Origin: Micromonospora sp. WMMD1120
Lineage (GTDB): Bacteria; Actinomycetota; Actinomycetes; Mycobacteriales; Micromonosporaceae
NCBI RefSeq assembly: GCF_029626235.1
Contig: NZ_JARUBO010000005.1
Coordinates: 6,296,001 to 6,360,000, forward strand
DNA: 64,000 nucleotides
Reading direction: 5' to 3'
Positions 38,201 through 46,704 of the stretch are shown in pieces. Below the pieces are notes generated by a model. It worked only from the letters and a program-made list of their open reading frames with translations, did no database searches and was not told where the DNA came from. Both the position numbers and the translations under genes were made by a program. Numbering within the stretch: position 1 is the stretch's first letter; the number at the start of each line of letters is the position of its first letter.

Positions 38201-41200
38201 CACCTCCCAGGACAGTTCGAGGAGCAGGCGTTGCTGCGGGTCCATCGCGACGGCCTCGCGGGGGCTGATGCCGAACAGCTCGGCGTCGAACCCGGCCGCG
38301 TCGACGAAGCCGCCCCGGCCCTCCCCCGGCCAGCCCCGGTCGGTGGGAAAGTCCCCGATGGCGTCGACACCGTCGGCGACCAGTCGCCACAGCTCGTCCG
38401 GCGCGGTCACCCCGCCCGGATAGCGGCAGGCCATGGCGACGATCGCGATCGGCTCCCCGTGCGCGGCGACCGGAGGCTCGCTCGCGACGGGTGTCGCGGC
38501 GGTCCGGGTCGCGTCCTCCGTCGGCGTGGACGGCTGCCCGTTCGCCGTCGACAGGGCGGCCCGCAGATGGTGGGCCAGGCGCTCCGGCGTGCTGTGGTCG
38601 AACAGGTCGGCGCTGGTGAGGGTGACTCCGGTCGCACCGGTCAGCCGGGCCGCCAGGTCGACCAGCAGGAGTGAGCCGAGCCCCAGGTCGTGGAAGGAGT
38701 CGCGGGCGCCCGGTTCCGGTACGCCCAGGGCGGCGATCTCGGCGCGGACCAGGTCCAGCGGGTCGCCGTCGAATCGCGCCTCGGGCGTCGGCGTGCCCGT
38801 GGTGGTGGGCTTCTCCCCGAGCCAGTACCGCTGCCGCTGGAAGGCGTAGGTGGGCAGGGAGACCCGCCGGGGTCGGTACGGCCGGAAGTAGGTGACCCAG
38901 TCGACGTCCTGTCCGGCGCAGTGCAGCGTGGCGAGCGCGGTGGTGACCGCCGTGCTGTCGTCGGTGTCGCGGCGCAGCAGCGGTACGACGGTGGCGTCCC
39001 GCCCGGCGAGGCACTCCCGGGCCATCGCGCTGAGGACGCCGTCCGGGCCGAGTTCGAGCAGGCGCGTGACGCCCGCGTCGTGCAGGGCGGCGACGCCGTC
39101 GGCGAAGCGCACGGTGTGCCGGGCCTGCCGCACCCAGTGGTCGGCGGTGAACGCGGTCACCACGGTGCCGGTGACGTTGGAGACGATCGGGATGACCGGC
39201 GGCGTGTAGGACAGCCTCCGCGCCACGTCGGCGAACCGCTCCAGCATCGACTCCAGCAGCGCGGAGTGGAACGCGTGGCTGACCGACAGGTCGCGGGTGC
39301 GGCGTCCGCGCTCGCGCAGCCGCGCCGCGACGCGGCCCACAGCAGCCCGGTCACCGGAGATGACGACGGCGCTGGGCCCGTTGACAGCGGCGAGCGCCAC
39401 CCGACCGTCCTCCGCGCCGAGGAGGGCGGTGACCTCCTCCTCGGTGGCCTGTACGGCGGTCATGACGCCGCCGGTGGGCAGCTCCCCCATCAGCCGGCCG
39501 CGCGCCTCGACGAGCGTGGCGGCGTCGTCGAGGGTGAGCACGCCGGCGACGTGAGCGGCGGCGATCTCGCCGACCGAGTGGCCGAGCAGCAGGTCCGGGC
39601 GCAGCCCCCAGGACTCGGCGAGGTGGTACAGGGCCACCTCGACGGCGAACAGGGCCGGCTGGGTGACCTCGGTGCGGTCCAGCCGGGACGCCTCAGGCGC
39701 GGCGAAGATCTCGTCGCGCAGCGACCCGCCGGTGCGCGCGTCGAAGCGGGCGCAGACGTCGTCGAGGGCTGCGGCGTACACCGGGAACTCGTCGTACAGG
39801 CCGGCGGTCATGCCCGGTCGTTGCGCACCCTGCCCGGTGAAGAGGAAGGCCAGGTCTCCGCCGGAGGCGGTGCCGCGCCACACGCCGGGCGCCGTCGTAC
39901 CGTCGGCCAGCGCGGTGAGCCCGGCGGTCATGGTGGGCCGGTCGGACCCGACGACGGCGGCCCGCTCCGGGAATGCCGTCCGGGTCACGGCGAGGCCGTG
40001 CCCCACGTCGGCGAGCCTCGCCTCCGGGTCCCGCTCCAGCCGGGACAGCAGGGACCGCGCCTGGTCCCGCAACGCCCCCGGGGTACGCGCGGAGAGCAGC
40101 CACGGCGCGATGCTCATGGACGGCAGGGCGTCGTCCGGCTCGGCGGTCGTCGACGGACCGGGCCCGACGAGCACGTGGCAGTTCGTGCCGCCGATGCCGA
40201 ACGAGCTGACGCCGGCCAGGAACGGCCGCTGCCAGCCGGTGCGCTCGGTGACCACCCGCAGGTTGCGTGCGGCCAGCGGGGCGTCCGGCCTTTCGGCGGT
40301 GAAGTGGAGGCTGGGTGGCAGCTCGTCGTGCCGTATCGACAGCACCACCTTGAGCAGGCCGGCGATGCCGGCGGCGGCCTCCAGGTGACCGACGTTCGTC
40401 TTGACCGAGCCGACCAGCAGCGGCGACCCGGTGGACCGGCCGGCGGCGACGGCGGCCAACGCGGCCGCCTCGACCGGATCGCCCCGGCGGGTGCCGGTGC
40501 CGTGCAGCTCGACGTAGCCCAGCTCGGTCGGCTCGACTCCCGCCTGGGCGCAGGCGAGGCGGATGACCTCCTCCTGGGCCCGCGCCTCGGGGACGGTGAG
40601 CCCCGGCCCGCCGCCGTCGTTGTTGACAGCGCTGCCCCGGATGACGGCGCTCACCACGTCGCCGTCGGCGAGGGCGGCGGCGAGCGGCTTGAGCACCACC
40701 ATCGCCCCGCCCTCGGCCCGGACGAAGCCGTTGGCGTCGGCGTCGAAGGCGCGGGAACGGCCGTCCGGCGACAGCGCGCCGGTGCGGGCCACGATGAGCG
40801 CGTTCTCGACGGTCACTGTCAGGTTGACACCGCCGGCCACCGCGACTGTCGACTCGCCCCGGCGCAGGCTCTCGCAGGCGAGGTGGACGGCGACGAGCGA
40901 CGACGACTGTCCGGTGTCGACGACCATGCTGGGCCCGCGCAGTCCCAGGGCGTACGAGAGGCGATTGGCGATCATCGCGCGCTGCTGGCCGGTGAACGAG
41001 TGCGCGGTGATCGCGCCCCGGCCCTGGCGGTCGAGCAGCAGGGCGTAGTCGTTGCCGGTCGCGCCGAGGAAGACGCCGGTGTGCCCGGCTTCCAGGCGGG
41101 TGGGCACCAGGCCGGCGTCCTCCAGCGCCTCCCAGCCCAGCTCCAGGGCCAGCCGCTGCTGCGGGTCCATCGCCGTGGCCTCGTGCGCCGAGATGCCGAA

Positions 41201-41401
41201 GAACGCCGGGTCGAAGTGGTCGACCCGGTCCAGGAAGCCGCCGAAGCCGACCCCCCAGCCGTGCTCCGTCCAGCGGTCGGCCGGGGTGCGGTCGACAGCG
41301 CTGCGCCCGGCGGTGAGCAGACGCCACAGGGAATCGGGATCGGGCGCCTGCGGCAATCGGCAGGACGCCCCGATCACGGCGATTTCCATTGCGGAATTCA
41401 T
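20231..41401 (-). CDS. Modular type I PKS, KSQ loading module plus modules 1-4
   Basis: First gene of the assembly line, 7056 residues. ATG at 41401 is used here; an in-frame ATG at 41389 is an alternative, and neither has an ideally spaced RBS. Loading module: a KS-like domain whose Cys is Gln165 (TGQSSS, a KSQ), an AT with GHSVGE (Ser609) and HAFHS (malonyl), and an ACP (Ser910); such modules make acetyl starters by malonyl decarboxylation. M1: KS (Cys1135), AT YASHS near 1650 (methylmalonyl), DH (His1828, Asp1983), KR (LDD, Tyr2359), ACP (Ser2497). M2: KS (Cys2726), methylmalonyl AT, KR (LDD, Tyr3741), ACP (Ser3903), no DH. M3: KS (Cys4135), malonyl AT (HAFHS near 4684), KR lacking LDD but with Trp in GVWGSGGQ (A-type, Tyr5183), ACP (Ser5336). 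M4: KS (Cys5557), methylmalonyl AT, DH (His6243, Asp6394), KR (LDD, Tyr6805), ACP (Ser6963). The C-terminal tail (about 7000-7056) is probably the docking partner of the next protein. Confidence 0.97.
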   Translation of the reverse strand: MNSAMEIAVIGASCRLPQAPDPDSLWRLLTAGRSAVDRTPADRWTEHGWGVGFGGFLDRVDHFDPAFFGISAHEATAMDPQQRLALELGWEALEDAGLVPTRLEAGHTGVFLGATGNDYALLLDRQGRGAITAHSFTGQQRAMIANRLSYALGLRGPSMVVDTGQSSSLVAVHLACESLRRGESTVAVAGGVNLTVTVENALIVARTGALSPDGRSRAFDADANGFVRAEGGAMVVLKPLAAALADGDVVSAVIRGSAVNNDGGGPGLTVPEARAQEEVIRLACAQAGVEPTELGYVELHGTGTRRGDPVEAAALAAVAAGRSTGSPLLVGSVKTNVGHLEAAAGIAGLLKVVLSIRHDELPPSLHFTAERPDAPLAARNLRVVTERTGWQRPFLAGVSSFGIGGTNCHVLVGPGPSTTAEPDDALPSMSIAPWLLSARTPGALRDQARSLLSRLERDPEARLADVGHGLAVTRTAFPERAAVVGSDRPTMTAGLTALADGTTAPGVWRGTASGGDLAFLFTGQGAQRPGMTAGLYDEFPVYAAALDDVCARFDARTGGSLRDEIFAAPEASRLDRTEVTQPALFAVEVALYHLAESWGLRPDLLLGHSVGEIAAAHVAGVLTLDDAATLVEARGRLMGELPTGGVMTAVQATEEEVTALLGAEDGRVALAAVNGPSAVVISGDRAAVGRVAARLRERGRRTRDLSVSHAFHSALLESMLERFADVARRLSYTPPVIPIVSNVTGTVVTAFTADHWVRQARHTVRFADGVAALHDAGVTRLLELGPDGVLSAMARECLAGRDATVVPLLRRDTDDSTAVTTALATLHCAGQDVDWVTYFRPYRPRRVSLPTYAFQRQRYWLGEKPTTTGTPTPEARFDGDPLDLVRAEIAALGVPEPGARDSFHDLGLGSLLLVDLAARLTGATGVTLTSADLFDHSTPERLAHHLRAALSTANGQPSTPTEDATRTAATPVASEPPVAAHGEPIAIVAMACRYPGGVTAPDELWRLVADGVDAIGDFPTDRGWPGEGRGGFVDAAGFDAELFGISPREAVAMDPQQRLLLELSWEVFERAGTRPDRDAGVFFGLSPLGYGPALDEPAEGTEGHRLTGTTPSVASGRVAYALGLHGPALTVDTACSSSLVALHLAAESLRRGECASALAGGAAVMATPGMFVEFARQGGLAGDGRCKPFAAAADGTGWSEGAGVLLLERLSDARRRGHPVLAVLRGSAVNSDGASNGLSAPNGAAQQRVIRAALDAAGLSASDVDAVEAHGTGTTLGDPIEARALIAAYGQGRDRPLWLGSLKSNIGHTQAAAGVAGVIKMVLAMRHGVLPRTLHVDAPTPHVDWTAGAVSLLTREVPWEGPRRAGVSSFGISGTNAHVIIEAAPTVPGDAVPGDAVPGDTDPNDAASATDLDAPWIVSGASPQAVAARIDDLGAVPAGLRRVDVAHALAVGRTALDYRAVVGQDVIQRAGDGRVVFVFPGQGSQWTGMGLQLWDTAPVFAASMEACAEALKPYTGWSLREVLAGPLDRVDVVQPALFAVMVSLAALWRSYGVEPSAVVGHSQGEIAAAYVAGALSLDDAARVVALRSRALRAIAGRGGMVSVPFADPDPGELSVAAINGPDSTILSGDADAVQRFLAAEPRARRIAVDYASHSPHVEAVREEILTALADIAPRPARVPFCSTVTGERFDTTGLDAAYWYRNLRQTVRFADATTALPGMLVEVSPHPVLGLTLGTLRRDQHDMRTALARAWTHGAPVDWATVYAPHRPRRVELPTYPFQRRRYWSTRRRGGNPDTGHPLLDAVIDLPGGGRLCTARLRTDDHRWLADHAVLGTVLLPGTALLELAVHAAGGDTVAELALEAPLRLPPGVPVQVQVAVAAADADGRRSLEVHSRAGADEPWTRHAQGSVATGPADPPPAPLAAWPPPGAVAVDLDGRYDDLADDGFDYGPAFRTLRAVWRHGDELYAAVESAADTAAATSALLDGALHALGLGPFSLAGRTWLPFTWTGVTRHAATPTHGLRVRVTPAGPDAVGLTFFDDDGEPVLTVAAMRARPVTPAQLGAVTNALHRIEWTAVPLPPDGVPGTKVVAVDRPAGADLATAAHAAVVDALRLAQEHLAGDGGPLVVVTRGAVAVTDADAVSGLAAAGVWGLIRSAQSENPDRFVLLDLEPGADLPAALPPGEPQVAVRAGAAYVPRLVPAMPPVDATPPALDPDGTVLITGATGTLGRLVARHLVTTRGVRHLLLLSRRGYVADLAGELADLGADARFVACDVSDRDALAAAVATIPADHPLTAVVHLAGVLDDGVIGSLTPERVATVLRPKLDAAVHLHELTTDADLRAFWLFSSVLGVIGGPGQAGYAAANTFLDALAQHRRAAGRPALSLAWGLWAERSGMTGDLSDVDRRRLARNGLLPLDTEEGLDLLDRACALDVAVAVPARLDRAAPTSRPSRRLRHLPVAERGDALRAVVRRAVATVLGHPADHPIDEDRPFKALGFESLTALELRNQLAAAVGLRLPATLVFDHPTVSALAGHLDGLLAGRAAVVAAPVADRAVDEPIAIVAMGCRYPGDVRSPEDLWRLVATETDAISVFPADRGWDERLYDPDPARAGHSYTRHGGFLYDVADFDAEFFGISPREATAMDPQQRLLLEISWETFERAGLDPRALHGQQVGVFAGAMYHDYAGRFATAPEGYEGHLLTGNTGSVLSGRVAYTFGFQGPAVTVDTACSSSLVALHLAAESLRRGECAMALAGGVAVMATPTTFVEFSRQGGLSADGRCKPFAAAADGTGWSEGAGVLLLERLSDARRLGHPVLAVLRGSAVNQDGASNGLSAPSGPAQQRVIRAALDAAGLTPADVDAVEAHGTGTTLGDPIEAQAVIAAYGERRARPLRLGSVKSNIGHTQAASGVAGVIKMVLAMRHGMLPRTLHVDAPSPHVDWSAGTVSLLERAEPWPARERPRRAGVSSFGVSGTNAHVIVEGVEPDTVAPDDPGPQVPWVLSGHSAEALRDQAVRLRSVTGHRPVDVGAALAARTAFAHRAVVADDDALAALIAGREHPGLVHGTAEAVARPVFVFPGQGSQWTGMGLELWDTAPVFAASMEACAEALRPHTGWSLREVLAGPLDRVDVVQPALFAVMVSLAALWRSYGVEPSAVVGHSQGEIAAAYVAGALSLDDAARVVALRSRALRTIAGRGGMVSVPFADPDPGELSVAALNGPDSTILSGDADAVQRFLAAEPRARRIAVDYASHSPHVEAVREEILTALADIAPRPARVPFYSTVTGERFDTTGLDAAYWYRNLRQTVRFADAVAEMDTLIEVSPHPVLGLTLGTLRRDQHDLDTALARAWTAGVPVDWARRYAPHRPVPVELPTYPFQRRRHWLEAPAAPATGGPGRYRIAWHPTTLPDAALRGTWLLVTPTDAPHPDLTPTLTRHGAAIRHLAVAAGDDLIAGLREAAAAGPIAGVLSLLGYDESPHPAHPDVPNGLAATLALTQALGVTEIGAPLWLATRSAVSTGTGDPLDAPVQSMIWGLGRVVGLEHGDRWGGLVDLPDEIDAPAGDRLAAVLTGRDGEDQVAIRPHAVLLRRLVPEPADPTPRTPWQPSGTVLVTGGTGALGAHVARWAARHGAAHLVLLSRRGPDAPGVDQLRSDLAALGAQVTVLSCDVADRERLAAIVAAHPPTAVVHTAAALDDATVRELRPDQLGTALAAKATAAVHLDDLTRHLDLQAFVLFSSIAGTLGVPGQAGYAPGNAFLDALAERRRAAGLPATSIAWGAWAGGGMAAQAGVEDLLRRHGLPQMPPETALEGMRRAVEAGVPSVAVVDVEWDRLYLAFTASRVRPLLHAVPEVRVIRAAEARRAQPAPLTAVAAPDRRRALLDLVRGHVAATLGHTGPDQVRADRSFKDLGFDSLTGVEIRNRLGAATGLRLPVTVVFDEPTPRALANRLHGELFGDAAPAAVVTQTGGHDGDPVVLVAASCRFPGDIDNPEDLWRTVLAGDDTVGAFPDDRGWRDDLYDPDPAHRGTSYAREGAFLRDAAGFDAAFFSISPREALAMDPQQRLLLELAWEATERAGIDPSTLRGSRTGVFAGTNGQDYPTVLAGTEAASGGEGYLVTGSAASVFSGRIAYALGLEGPALTVDTACSSALVAVHLAAQALRRGECDLALAGAVTVMSTPALFVEFSRQRGLAPDGRCKPFAAGADGTGWGEGAGLVLLERLSDARRHGHPVLAVLRGSAVNSDGASNGLTAPNGPAQQRVIRQALADAGLSAGQVDAVEAHGTGTTLGDPIEAQALLATYGQDRERPLWLGSVKSNLGHTQAAAGVAGLIKMVEALRHGVLPPTLHVDAPTPHVDWSAGAVRLLTEPTPWQPRDGEPRRFGISAFGISGTNAHAVLEAPPADVEVPEASSRSAPAALPFPLAGQSGAALRAQADRLRVALRAEPAVADVDVAYSLATTRAALDHRAVVVAADRDELLRGLDALADDRPSARLVRGVPAGGDDGLAYLFTGQGSQRAGMGLALYDAFGAYAESFDAVCDRLDRHLDRPIRDVLRDDPVALDRTEFAQPALFAVEVAQFRLLESWGVRPARVTGHSIGELAAAHVAGVLDLDDATALVAARGRLIQAVRRPGAMTAVEATVEEVLPLLDGHDTAVGLAAVNAPHACVVSGDPDHVQRITTHLREMGRKVRALRVSHAFHSPHLDAVLDDYRRVAASLRYAPPDIPLVSTVTGAPLTAEQATDPDHWVRQLREPVRFLDAVRRLHADGATTYLELGPDGVLSGLVEQCVGVAGVPVLRDQRPEVPALLGAVGHLHVNGVPVDWSALFAGTGARRTALPTYAFQRRRFWPGAGGGSADAVAGRRYRVGWRALPEPTPIRPAGTWLVLQDRADPLVDLMVAEGIGVLAATEVPGPARLAAAGPVAGVLSLLPPDGTLAAMRALATADLDTPLWVVTRRAVRVVDGDAPPEPRAAAVWGLGRVFALEHPGLWGGLVDLPERPDRAALDRLLGILGGGAGDEDQIAVRETGGFARRLERATTAGVARPVWQPRGTVLITGGTGALGGHVARWLARAGAAHLLLASRRGEDAPGVAELRADLTALGARVTVAACDLADREAVAGLLASVPADEPLSAVVHTAGIVREAPLRDTDVADLHEVAAAKVAGAEHLDDLLADTPLDAFVLFSSVAGVWGSGGQAAYAAANAALDAVAERRRARGLTATSVAWGPWSGGGMADEASTERLRRRGVAALSPADALAALRRVLADDETTCAVADVDWDTFAATFAAARPRPLLADLVEPATTSTTHPTPIPTAHRDRFLLDMVREHAAAVLGHDTTDAIEADRAFSDLGFDSLTAVELRRLVQERTGLPLPVTVVFDHPTPAALAAALAARLDDEVTDAVPVAHSDPTEPIAIVAMSCRYPGGVSAPEDLWRLVREGGDVRGPFPQDRGWDPDRAARSDVRVGGFLEGAADFDAGFFGISPREAVAMDPQQRLLLETSWEAFERAGIDPRSLRGSRTGVFVGAAPQGYGSAAVAVPAEVKGYQLTGSATSVFSGRVSYVLGLQGPALTVDTACSSSLVALHLASQALRRGECDLALAGGVAVMATPDVFVEFSRQGGLAADGRCKAFAETADGTGWSEGVGWLVVERLSDARRHGHPVLAVVRGSAVNQDGASNGLTAPSGPAQERVIAAALADAGLSPADVDVVEAHGTGTRLGDPIEAGAVIAAYGRGRDRPLWLGSVKSNLGHTQAAAGVAGLMKMVLAMGHGVLPRTVHVDAPSSAVDWSAGAVRLVTDEVPWSGETRRAGVSAFGMSGTNAHVIVEAPPPAPSPSEAAGPEVPWVVSAATPEALSAQVRAVAELRPASSSPESTLRPAPTGGSGLRSVDVAFTLAVGRAGLPWRWVVGEDLPVRAGDGRVTFVFPGQGSQWTGMGLQLWDTAPVFAASMEACAEALRPHTGWSLRDVLAGPLDRVDVVQPALFAVMVSLAALWRSYGVQPSAVVGHSQGEIAAAYVAGALSLDDAARVVALRSRALRAIAGRGGMVSLPFADVDPGELSVAALNGPDSTILSGDADAVERFLAAEPRARRVAVDYASHSPHVDAVREEILTALADIAPRSADVPFYSTVTGGLIDTAGLDAEYWFRNLRETVRYADATAGMGTVVEVSPHPILARELGTVRRDDGGLDRFLDSVARVWARGASVDWEAVFAGRDARRVVLPTYAFQRRRYWLDGSLPGWLGEPVSWAQGLKFDGRVTGDWLADHAVDGTALVPGTGLLEMVLRAGGRVEELTLHAPLHPPATVQMVVGRPDDTGRRAVSVHSRTGQDWTLHASGTLLPDDAPAPPNDDAPWPPADAVPVDPRQILDRLADTGLRYGPAFRGLRAVWRHGDDTLAEVALPDGLDAHHFGLHPALLDAATHAAALTGVAAGDPARVPFTFTGVRLHATGATTVRVRLRHTPSGAVSLALSDVTGAPVATVDALVSRPLTALPADALFRVAWSPSTAAATPGDLVVVGPDPLALANGAPTYADLAALGRAVTQGAPAPRYVLATCLSDPNDPTASARSAVHRVLRLTQAFLADPALTPSRLVIVTRHAVATDPDADVTDLAHAAAWGLVRSAQSEHPDRFVLVDVDDTAESQRALPDLLSATEPQLAVRAGAPLVPRLVRAAAPRERRDALDRDGTVLVTGGTGTLGALVARHLVVAHGVRHLLLASRRGGGDDLVAELGALGANVAVVACDIGDREATARLLGRVPAAHPLTAVIHLAGVLDDGLLETMTAAQLDRVARPKIDGAAHLHELTRDDKLSAFVLFSAAAGVLGRPGQANYAAANTFLDALAQHRRAQGLPAVAVAWGLWAGGGGMTGHLTDSDVARVRRAGVRALSPAQGLALLDAALAMTAPAVVAAHLDLAALPETGASALLRGLGEPRARAVPRAAETPPVARGTPHSPSSLLDLVREHAAVVLGHGAADAVPETHGFLELGFDSLTAVELRNRLATVTGQRLPATLLFDHPTPQRLAEHLATLLTPVQPGPAAAPAPERPEPARPEPAVLGDATADEVFAFIDEQLGRRTAREGGVR
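22398..22696. repeat. Module 4 copy of a near-identical DH block (pair with 1288-1586)
   Basis: Partner of the module 8 tract. The match continues, less evenly, through the AT and KS-AT linker (about 2560-3200 against 23670-24360), so most of modules 4 and 8 share a recent origin. Confidence 0.8.
31590..32196. repeat. AT-domain tract of module 2, nearly identical to module 1 (36361-36967)
   Basis: The methylmalonyl AT core coding sequence is almost the same, base for base, as in module 1, including synonymous positions. Similar tracts occur in modules 4 (about 23090-23690), 5 (about 18020-18560) and 8 (about 2000-2580). Confidence 0.75.
36361..36967. repeat. AT-domain tract of module 1, nearly identical to module 2 (31590-32196)
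   Basis: Partner of the module 2 tract. Conservation of synonymous sites points to gene conversion or recent duplication rather than protein-level selection. Confidence 0.75.
37203..37247 (+). repeat. 15-nt tandem repeat in the module 1 KS-AT linker
   Basis: Nearly three copies of a 15-nt unit beginning TCGCCCGGCACGG, coding on the minus strand for a repeated five-residue VPGDA-like unit just after the module 1 KS. In-frame repeats of this kind mark a disordered linker that tolerates length change. Confidence 0.85.
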
Positions 41402-41474
41402 AGCGCGCGCTCAACTCTCCCGGCTCCGGGGTCGCGTCGATGTCACGCACCGTCGACCGACCTGGAGACGCATT

Positions 41475-41493
41475 GTCGCGAGTCTTTCGCGAC
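41475..41493. promoter_or_regulatory. Operator-like palindrome in the PKS leader
   Basis: GTCGCGA (41475-41481) and TCGCGAC (41487-41493) form a perfect 7-bp inverted repeat with a 5-nt spacer. It lies just downstream of a candidate minus-strand promoter and about 75 nt before the first PKS start codon. This is where a repressor could block initiation or early elongation. It could also form a short RNA hairpin. The binding protein is unknown and no regulator gene is present in the window. Confidence 0.4.
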
Positions 41494-41512
41494 CGGGAGA
41501 ACCGAGTTCGAA

Positions 41513-41542
41513 AAATTACTCGCCTGGAGCGCCGCTGGTCAA
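41513..41542 (-). promoter_or_regulatory. Candidate sigma-70-type promoter of the PKS operon
   Basis: On the minus strand TTGACC (41542-41537) is followed after 18 nt by TAATTT (41518-41513), close to the housekeeping consensus and standing out as AT-rich within GC-rich DNA. Transcription would start near 41505 and give a leader of about 100 nt before the ATG at 41401. It lies in the 197-nt gap between the glycosyltransferase stop and the first PKS gene, so the PKS genes may be transcribed independently of the glycosyltransferase. Spacing and sequence are seen; function is inferred. Confidence 0.5.
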
Positions 41543-41598
41543 TTCATTTGTGTCCCTACCAATCCTGCGGGCCGCCCGCAAGCGCGCATCGAGAACCT

Positions 41599-42852
41599 CT
41601 ATGCGCCATCCTGCGTTCCGGTGAGCCGTTCCAGCACCCGCAGCACACCGAGCGCGCCGTCCTCCCGCGCCAGGTGTCCGGCCACGTCGGCCGCGCGGCG
41701 GCGGTAGTCCGGCTTCGCGGTCGCCTCGGTGAGCGCCGCGGCCAGCCGGCCCGCGTCGAGCTTGCGGAACGGGATCGCCGTCGGCGCGACGCCCAGCCGT
41801 TCGAGCCGCTGCGCCCAGAACGGCTGGTCCACCATGAACGGCACCGGGACCGTGGGCACCCCGGCGCGCAGCCCGGCGCCGGCGGTCCCCGCTCCGGCGT
41901 GGTGCACCACCGCGGCCATCCGCGGGAACAGCCAGTCGTGCGGCACCTCGGAGACGGTGAAGATGTCGTCGCCGGCCGCCCGCAGACCGGCCCAACCGCT
42001 GTTCACCACCGCCCGCAGCCGGCTGGTCCGCAGCGCCTCGACGATCATCGCGGAGAGCGCGTCGGAGTCCTCGGCGGGCATGCTGCCGAATCCGATGTAG
42101 ACCGGTGCGGGGCCGGCCGCGATGAAGTCGACAAGCTCGGCGTCGGGCTTGGCGTCCGGGTCGGGCGCCGGCCACCAGTAGCCCACGGTGTGGTTCCACT
42201 CCGGCCAGTCGGCGGGCTGTGGGACGACCACCGGGCTGTAGCCGTAACAGATCGGCCAGCGGTTCGCGTCGAGCTGGGCGAGCCAGGCGTCCGGCTTGAG
42301 CACCGGCAGGTCCAGTTCGGTGCGCAACCTGTCGACGACCGCGCGGAACGGCTTCTGCCCCACGCTGCGCAGCGACGCCGCCGCCTTGCGGTTGCCCCAA
42401 CCGCCGAGCGAACGGGTGGTGACCGTCGGCGGCGGGAACTCCCGGGTCGGGGTCATCGGTTGCAGGTAGACCCCCATGCTCGGCAGACGGAGCCCCTCGG
42501 CGACGTGACCGCCGATCCACCCGGCCGGCGAGAGGAGCACGACGTCGGCCTGCCGCGCCGCCGCGAGCATCGCGTCCGCCATCGGGCGGGCATGCTCGGC
42601 CACCACCTTGTTGATCGCGAGCGTCACCTGGAGCGGACTGCTGGTGCCGCTCGCCACCAGCCGGGACGTCATCTCCTCCTGGGTGTCCAGCGGCAGCGCG
42701 TGGAATCCGAGCCCACGGCTGCGCACCAGCTTCTCGAAGAGCACGTGGGTCGCGATGGTGACCTCGTGGCCGGCCTCCCGCAGTCGCACGGCCAGGCCGG
42801 TGTACGGCGCGACGTCGCCGCGACTGCCGACTGCCATGATCACTATGCGCAT
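41599..42852 (-). CDS. Family-1 glycosyltransferase (GT-B, sterol/macrolide type)
   Basis: A 417-residue GT-B enzyme expected to move a sugar from an NDP-sugar to a hydroxyl of a small lipophilic acceptor. Seen: the N-terminal acceptor-domain motif GSRGD (9-13), the start of the donor domain VYIGFGSM (251-258), the nucleotide-binding motif HHAGAGT (317-323) and DQPFWA (342-347). Length and motifs match the GT1 group that includes sterol glucosyltransferases and antibiotic glycosyltransferases. ATG at 42852 is preceded by GGGAG six nt away; the stop is TAG. It lies directly upstream of the PKS genes on the same strand, so the modular polyketide is the likely acceptor. No deoxysugar genes occur in the window, so either a common sugar is used or the sugar genes lie elsewhere. 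Self-protective glycosylation of the product is another possibility. Confidence 0.9.
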   Translation of the reverse strand: MRIVIMAVGSRGDVAPYTGLAVRLREAGHEVTIATHVLFEKLVRSRGLGFHALPLDTQEEMTSRLVASGTSSPLQVTLAINKVVAEHARPMADAMLAAARQADVVLLSPAGWIGGHVAEGLRLPSMGVYLQPMTPTREFPPPTVTTRSLGGWGNRKAAASLRSVGQKPFRAVVDRLRTELDLPVLKPDAWLAQLDANRWPICYGYSPVVVPQPADWPEWNHTVGYWWPAPDPDAKPDAELVDFIAAGPAPVYIGFGSMPAEDSDALSAMIVEALRTSRLRAVVNSGWAGLRAAGDDIFTVSEVPHDWLFPRMAAVVHHAGAGTAGAGLRAGVPTVPVPFMVDQPFWAQRLERLGVAPTAIPFRKLDAGRLAAALTEATAKPDYRRRAADVAGHLAREDGALGVLRVLERLTGTQDGA

Positions 42853-43019
42853 CGGTCACTCCCAACGTTCTTCCCGCCGAAACAGGAACAGGAATTGCCT
42901 GAAACGTGCGAGACGGACCTTACCGCTTGCGAAAGGCATCGACCGCCCGGGCAAGCCCGGATCGCATTAGCGTCAGTTCCAACAAATTGCAGTCGACTTG
43001 CCGGACGACATCGGCCGCG

Positions 43020-44072
43020 CTAGACCCTCTCCTTTGGTGCGACCGGGCAGGGCGCAAAGACAGCCGGAACCGGCCGGGTACGCAACTGGTAGGAGATCGC
43101 GGCGATCACCAACGCCACACCGTAACCCGCGAACGAGATGGGCTGCGCAAACCCGACCAGCCCCAGGTCACCGTCGCCGTCCCCCCAGGACACCAGGCCG
43201 GACGCGAGCAGCAGCACGAAGACGGCGCTGCCCAGCCCGTACAGCACGAAGGTCGGGGCGATCAGCCACACGGGCACGATCGGCAGGAAGCGCGGCACGC
43301 GTCTGCCGGCCAAGGGCGGCGCCCACCAGGGAAAGACCTGACCCCATGGACTGACCAGGCCGAGCAGGAGGAAGATCGCCAGACCGATGGCGGCCCAGAA
43401 GGCTACCGCCGCGATGAGCTGCGGCTCGTACCCACCGGGCTCGATGCCCTGCACACCGAGCGCCCCGAGGGTGTGCAGACCCCCGTAGGGCAGCCAGGCG
43501 AGGCACCCCAGGTACGCGATCAGTTGCACCCGCCGCGACGCCGGGCGCGGATCCGGTGGCTCGGTGGCCACCGTCACCACCGCGTGCACGTGCCCGCAGC
43601 GGGCGCACAGCGTGGTCCGCCGCCAGGCGAGCGCCGTCGCCACGAAGAGCGCCCCGACGGCCGTCAGCGCGAGTCGCTCCCCGAACTGCAACCAGCCGGA
43701 ATTGCCGTCGCGGTCGGTGATGGTGCCCTCCACGACGAGCTGGCTGAGGTCGAGAAGCAACCAACAACTGCCGGCCAGGCACAGCCCGGCGACGGTCCAC
43801 ACCACGACGGAGACGAGGCGGTGCGGTAGCCGCAGGCCCCACGGGCGGACGGTCGCGACAGCGAAGACGGCACCCACCAGCAGCACGACCGCGCCGGGGA
43901 TCGCGACGCCGGGCAACCCGGCGAGAGCGTGCTGCCCGGCGAGGGCGCCGATCGCGACGGCGCCAGCGAGCGTTCCGGACACCGCTGTCGCGGCGAACGG
44001 GGCCCACCGGGGCCATTGCTGACGCGGGCTGAGCGGCGTCGCATCGCTCCGGGGCAACACATCTTCCACCAT
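43020..44072 (-). CDS. Polytopic membrane protein of unknown function
   Basis: I do not recognise a family. From the chosen ATG (44072, AGGA about 9 nt upstream) it is 350 residues with about eight hydrophobic segments, near 27-45, 53-76, 87-108, 133-151, 182-203, 218-241, 262-290 and 307-329. A CARCGH motif (156-161) between segments four and five could hold a metal or just be a Cys pair. There is no ATPase or transporter motif, so energised transport cannot be claimed. The reading frame extends further upstream to 44411 without a stop; a start at MRKL about 20 codons earlier is also possible. It faces away from the methyltransferase gene across an operator-like region and precedes the glycosyltransferase on the same strand with 167 nt between them. 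A role in resistance or signalling would be speculation. Confidence 0.7.
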   Translation of the reverse strand: MVEDVLPRSDATPLSPRQQWPRWAPFAATAVSGTLAGAVAIGALAGQHALAGLPGVAIPGAVVLLVGAVFAVATVRPWGLRLPHRLVSVVVWTVAGLCLAGSCWLLLDLSQLVVEGTITDRDGNSGWLQFGERLALTAVGALFVATALAWRRTTLCARCGHVHAVVTVATEPPDPRPASRRVQLIAYLGCLAWLPYGGLHTLGALGVQGIEPGGYEPQLIAAVAFWAAIGLAIFLLLGLVSPWGQVFPWWAPPLAGRRVPRFLPIVPVWLIAPTFVLYGLGSAVFVLLLASGLVSWGDGDGDLGLVGFAQPISFAGYGVALVIAAISYQLRTRPVPAVFAPCPVAPKERV

Positions 44073-44121
44073 AGATCCGATCCTGCCGACGCGGGCTGTG
44101 AGCGAGCTGAGAAGCGGCATG

Positions 44122-44139
44122 GATGAGAGTTTTCTCATC
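44122..44139. promoter_or_regulatory. Operator-like palindrome between divergent genes
   Basis: GATGAGA (44122-44128) and TCTCATC (44133-44139) are perfect 7-bp arms around GTTT, an 18-nt dyad of the size bound by TetR- or MarR-type dimers. It is about 50 nt upstream of the membrane-protein start on the minus strand. No regulator gene is visible in the window, so the ligand protein is unknown. Confidence 0.4.
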
Positions 44140-44342
44140 AGGACGGTGTCGTACGCGACAAGAAGCGCGCCCTCGTCCAGAATGCCGCCCGCTTGTGGTC
44201 GGTCGCGACGCGCGTGAGCCGCACGATCGAAAGATTTGATCTCGGAGGCCCGGACAACTCGCCCAATGCGAGGCTCCTGCTGCCAGCGACCAGCACGCAA
44301 TGGCGACACACGCGTTGCCCGCGGGCGACCGCAATGAACCCA

Positions 44343-44391
44343 GCGAATTCCGAGCAGGCCGGTGATGGTGCTCGTTCTACGCGGAATTCGC
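44343..44391. promoter_or_regulatory. Long dyad upstream of the methyltransferase gene
   Basis: GCGAATTCC (44343-44351) is perfectly repeated in inverted orientation as GGAATTCGC (44383-44391), with a second inner pair GAGCA (44352-44356) and TGCTC (44369-44373). The centres of the outer arms are 40 bp apart, close to four helical turns. The element ends 39 nt before the ATG at 44431. It could be a pair of regulator half-sites or, if transcribed, a bulged 14-bp leader hairpin. Confidence 0.4.
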
Positions 44392-44430
44392 CGCCGTCGC
44401 CGACCCGGCACGAATTGACGGAGGTTGTCG

Positions 44431-45432
44431 ATGAGCGATTCGGTACTCGATTCCGCGGTCTACGGACTCTTCGCGACGCAGGTCCTGCACCTCGCCGACA
44501 AGCACGGCGTCCTCGACGCGCTCTCGGCCGAGCAACCCCGCTCCGCGGCGGCCGTGGCCACGGCCGCGGGCGTGGACGCCGAGACCGTCGACCGGTTGCT
44601 CACCGTTCTCGCCGCGGTCGGCGTGCTCACCCGCGAGTCGGCCGGCTACCGGATGGTCGCGGCGTACACGCCGTATCTGCAGAGCGGCAGCCCGCAGCAC
44701 CTGGGAACCTTCCTGAGCTATTTGGTGACGAGCACCGCCGAGAAGATCGGCAAGCTCGACGGGTACCTCGCGAAGGGCAAGGCGGCAGTGGACGCCGACG
44801 CCCCCGCGCCGTTCGAGACGATCTACCGGGACGAGGCGTCGACGGCGCACTTCCTGAGCGCGATGTGGCAGCTGACCTACAGCGTCTCGGAGGAGCTGGT
44901 GCGGCTCGCCGACCTCTCCGACACGCGACACCTGGTGGACGTCGGCGGCGCGAGCGGCGCCTTCGCCGTACAGGCCCTGGGTGCCAACCCCGGCCTCGCG
45001 GTGACCGTGTTCGACCTGCCCGAGGTCGGACCACACCTGCTCCGCACCCGGGACCGACACGGCCTGGGAGATCGGTTGCGGTTCGCCGCCGGTGACTTCT
45101 TCCGCGACCCCCTGCCGACGGGCGACTGCCTGCACTTCGGCTACATCCTCTCGGACTGGGACGACGACACCTGCGTGGCGCTGCTGCGCAAGGCGTACGA
45201 GGCGTGCGGCGACGGCGGACGGGTGTTGATCTCGGATCGGCTCTTCGACGCCGAGCGCGTCGGACCACTGTCCACGGCCGTGATGAACCTGTCCATGCAC
45301 ATCGAGACCGAGGGACGTCACCGCAGCGCTGACGAGTTCGGCGCACTGCTCACGGCGGCTGGGTTCACGCCCCGTGGCATCCGCCGCACCCGGCAGGACA
45401 AGCACCTGATCGTGGGCGAGCGCACGAGCTGA
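44431..45432 (+). CDS. SAM-dependent methyltransferase, O-methyltransferase fold
   Basis: A 333-residue protein of the dimeric small-molecule O-methyltransferase family: an N-terminal helical/winged-helix dimerisation region (about 1-90), then a Rossmann domain with the SAM motif DVGGASG (170-176) and the acidic ribose-binding segment FDLPE (194-198). Family members usually have His in the LHDWDD-like catalytic segment; here the segment is ILSDWDDD with Ser241, so the general base appears missing. Relatives without it use proximity catalysis or do other chemistry. ATG at 44431 has GGAGG seven nt upstream. The next gene, a tryptophan-dioxygenase-like protein, follows 104 nt later on the same strand, suggesting a two-gene operon that modifies an aromatic or amino-acid unit. 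The substrate is unknown. Confidence 0.88.
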   Translation: MSDSVLDSAVYGLFATQVLHLADKHGVLDALSAEQPRSAAAVATAAGVDAETVDRLLTVLAAVGVLTRESAGYRMVAAYTPYLQSGSPQHLGTFLSYLVTSTAEKIGKLDGYLAKGKAAVDADAPAPFETIYRDEASTAHFLSAMWQLTYSVSEELVRLADLSDTRHLVDVGGASGAFAVQALGANPGLAVTVFDLPEVGPHLLRTRDRHGLGDRLRFAAGDFFRDPLPTGDCLHFGYILSDWDDDTCVALLRKAYEACGDGGRVLISDRLFDAERVGPLSTAVMNLSMHIETEGRHRSADEFGALLTAAGFTPRGIRRTRQDKHLIVGERTS

Positions 45433-45536
45433 GGCCCGTCCTCGGCGTCGCCAGATCCGCACTCCGACGTTCCGCCTCGCCCCTGGCCCTGCGGCGGCCC
45501 GCTGCCGCCCGGCTCTGACCTGCCCGGGAGAAGACG

Positions 45537-46676
45537 ATGGTCCTCAACGATCGCGTACGGCTGTCCGACAGGTGCGCCGAACTGGTGGCAGCACAGCACA
45601 AGGCCGGCCGTCTGGCGCTGACCGCCAGCCAGCGCCGCGAATTCGCGGCGCTGCACCGGACCGCGCTGGCCGACCCCGGTGGGTCGGAGGGCGAGGTGCT
45701 GTGGCTGCTCACCCGCTCGTTCGACGCCGACGACGAAATTCCCGAGTACTACCGTTACACCGATCTGCACGTCTACGGCTGGTTCCTGGAGGCGTACCCG
45801 AAGGACCGGCTGCACGGGGTTCTGCTGTCGCTGCACGCGACAGTGACCCGGTTGCTCGACATCGAGAGGGCCGGCGGTGTCGCGGGCGAGGAGCGTGAGG
45901 CGCGCCTGCTCGCCCTCATCGACACGATCGGTGACCTGCCCGTCGACGAGAACGGCCTGGTGCGCGGGGCCGAGGTCGTGGCGACGGCCACACAGGACCC
46001 GGAGGCGCGCCGGCGGATGTTCCTCCTCGTGGAGTGCTCCGGTTTCCCGATGTCCGACGATCACCACGAGCACATCTTCCTGCGGGCCGTGCACGCCTGC
46101 GAGGTCGCCTTCTTCGCCGTCCGGTGGATCGCCTGTCAGGCGATGACCGCTGTCGAACGCGAACCTCTGGGCGCCGTGCGCTGGGTCGAACTACTCGGTC
46201 GCTACGCGCAACTGATCAACCAGATCTTCCACGCCCTGCGCACGCTCACACCCGAGATGTTCCTGACGTTCCGTGACGCGACCGGGGCGGCCAGCGCCGT
46301 ACAGTCGCTGAACTACCACCTGATGGAACTCGTGCTCTACGGCTACGACTCCCGCAAGGCCGAGGTCTACGAGCGTTTTCCGCACCTGGCCCGACTGCTC
46401 AGCACCGAGTCCCGTGAGCAGCGGTGCCTACGGGAGGCGGTACGCGACTCCGGTCTACGCCGGCTACAGGAGACCTACGCGCGCACCGACGCCACCCTGC
46501 TCACCTGGCGGGGACGGCACTACGGCTTCGGACGTCGCCACCTCGCGGACATCAAGGGGTCCGGTGGCACCGAGGGAGCGGGCTACCTGAAGCGTTTCGT
46601 CCACAAGGATGGTCCCGGCGTCGCGGGCGGGCCGACACCGCCGGCCGGGACCATGTTGGACTTCGTCTACCGCTGA
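45537..46676 (+). CDS. Tryptophan 2,3-dioxygenase-superfamily haem protein
   Basis: A 379-residue protein with the overall pattern of tryptophan 2,3-dioxygenase. Seen: a Y-rich N-terminal motif (YYRYTD, 71-76), a HEHIFLRAVH segment (177-186) matching the DEHLFIVxHQ helix with the distal His at 186, and WRGRHY (324-329) followed by KGSGGTEGAGYL (340-351), matching the haem-ligand His region (His328) and the GTGGSSG substrate loop. The DE pair at the start of the helix and the Gln after the His are altered, so it need not be a true kynurenine-forming enzyme. Members of this superfamily in natural-product clusters include other aromatic oxygenases. ATG at 45537 follows GGGAGAAG. The closest partner is the methyltransferase upstream. 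Whether it acts on tryptophan or on a type II-derived aromatic ring is open. Confidence 0.8.
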   Translation: MVLNDRVRLSDRCAELVAAQHKAGRLALTASQRREFAALHRTALADPGGSEGEVLWLLTRSFDADDEIPEYYRYTDLHVYGWFLEAYPKDRLHGVLLSLHATVTRLLDIERAGGVAGEEREARLLALIDTIGDLPVDENGLVRGAEVVATATQDPEARRRMFLLVECSGFPMSDDHHEHIFLRAVHACEVAFFAVRWIACQAMTAVEREPLGAVRWVELLGRYAQLINQIFHALRTLTPEMFLTFRDATGAASAVQSLNYHLMELVLYGYDSRKAEVYERFPHLARLLSTESREQRCLREAVRDSGLRRLQETYARTDATLLTWRGRHYGFGRRHLADIKGSGGTEGAGYLKRFVHKDGPGVAGGPTPPAGTMLDFVYR

Positions 46677-46704
46677 GTGCCGCGGGAGCCGGTCCGGACA
46701 CGAA

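Larger units (their letters stand above)
44073..44430. other. Divergent intergenic region (358 nt)
   Basis: This gap separates the minus-strand membrane protein from the plus-strand methyltransferase and should hold both promoters. It contains two dyad elements, listed separately (44122-44139 and 44343-44391). I saw no convincing -35/-10 pair for either direction and no further ORF with a ribosome binding site. Confidence 0.6.

Noticed and set aside
1..41401. Recurring similar segments that might look like CRISPR or mobile repeats
   Set aside because: The repeats are 500-5000 nt homologous PKS domains in the same reading frame, not short direct repeats with spacers, and no transposase or integrase is encoded.
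42947..42960. Short hairpin CCGGG-CAAG-CCCGG after the membrane-protein gene
   Set aside because: Only five base pairs and no T-tract; such hairpins are frequent in DNA of this composition, so it was not listed as a terminator.
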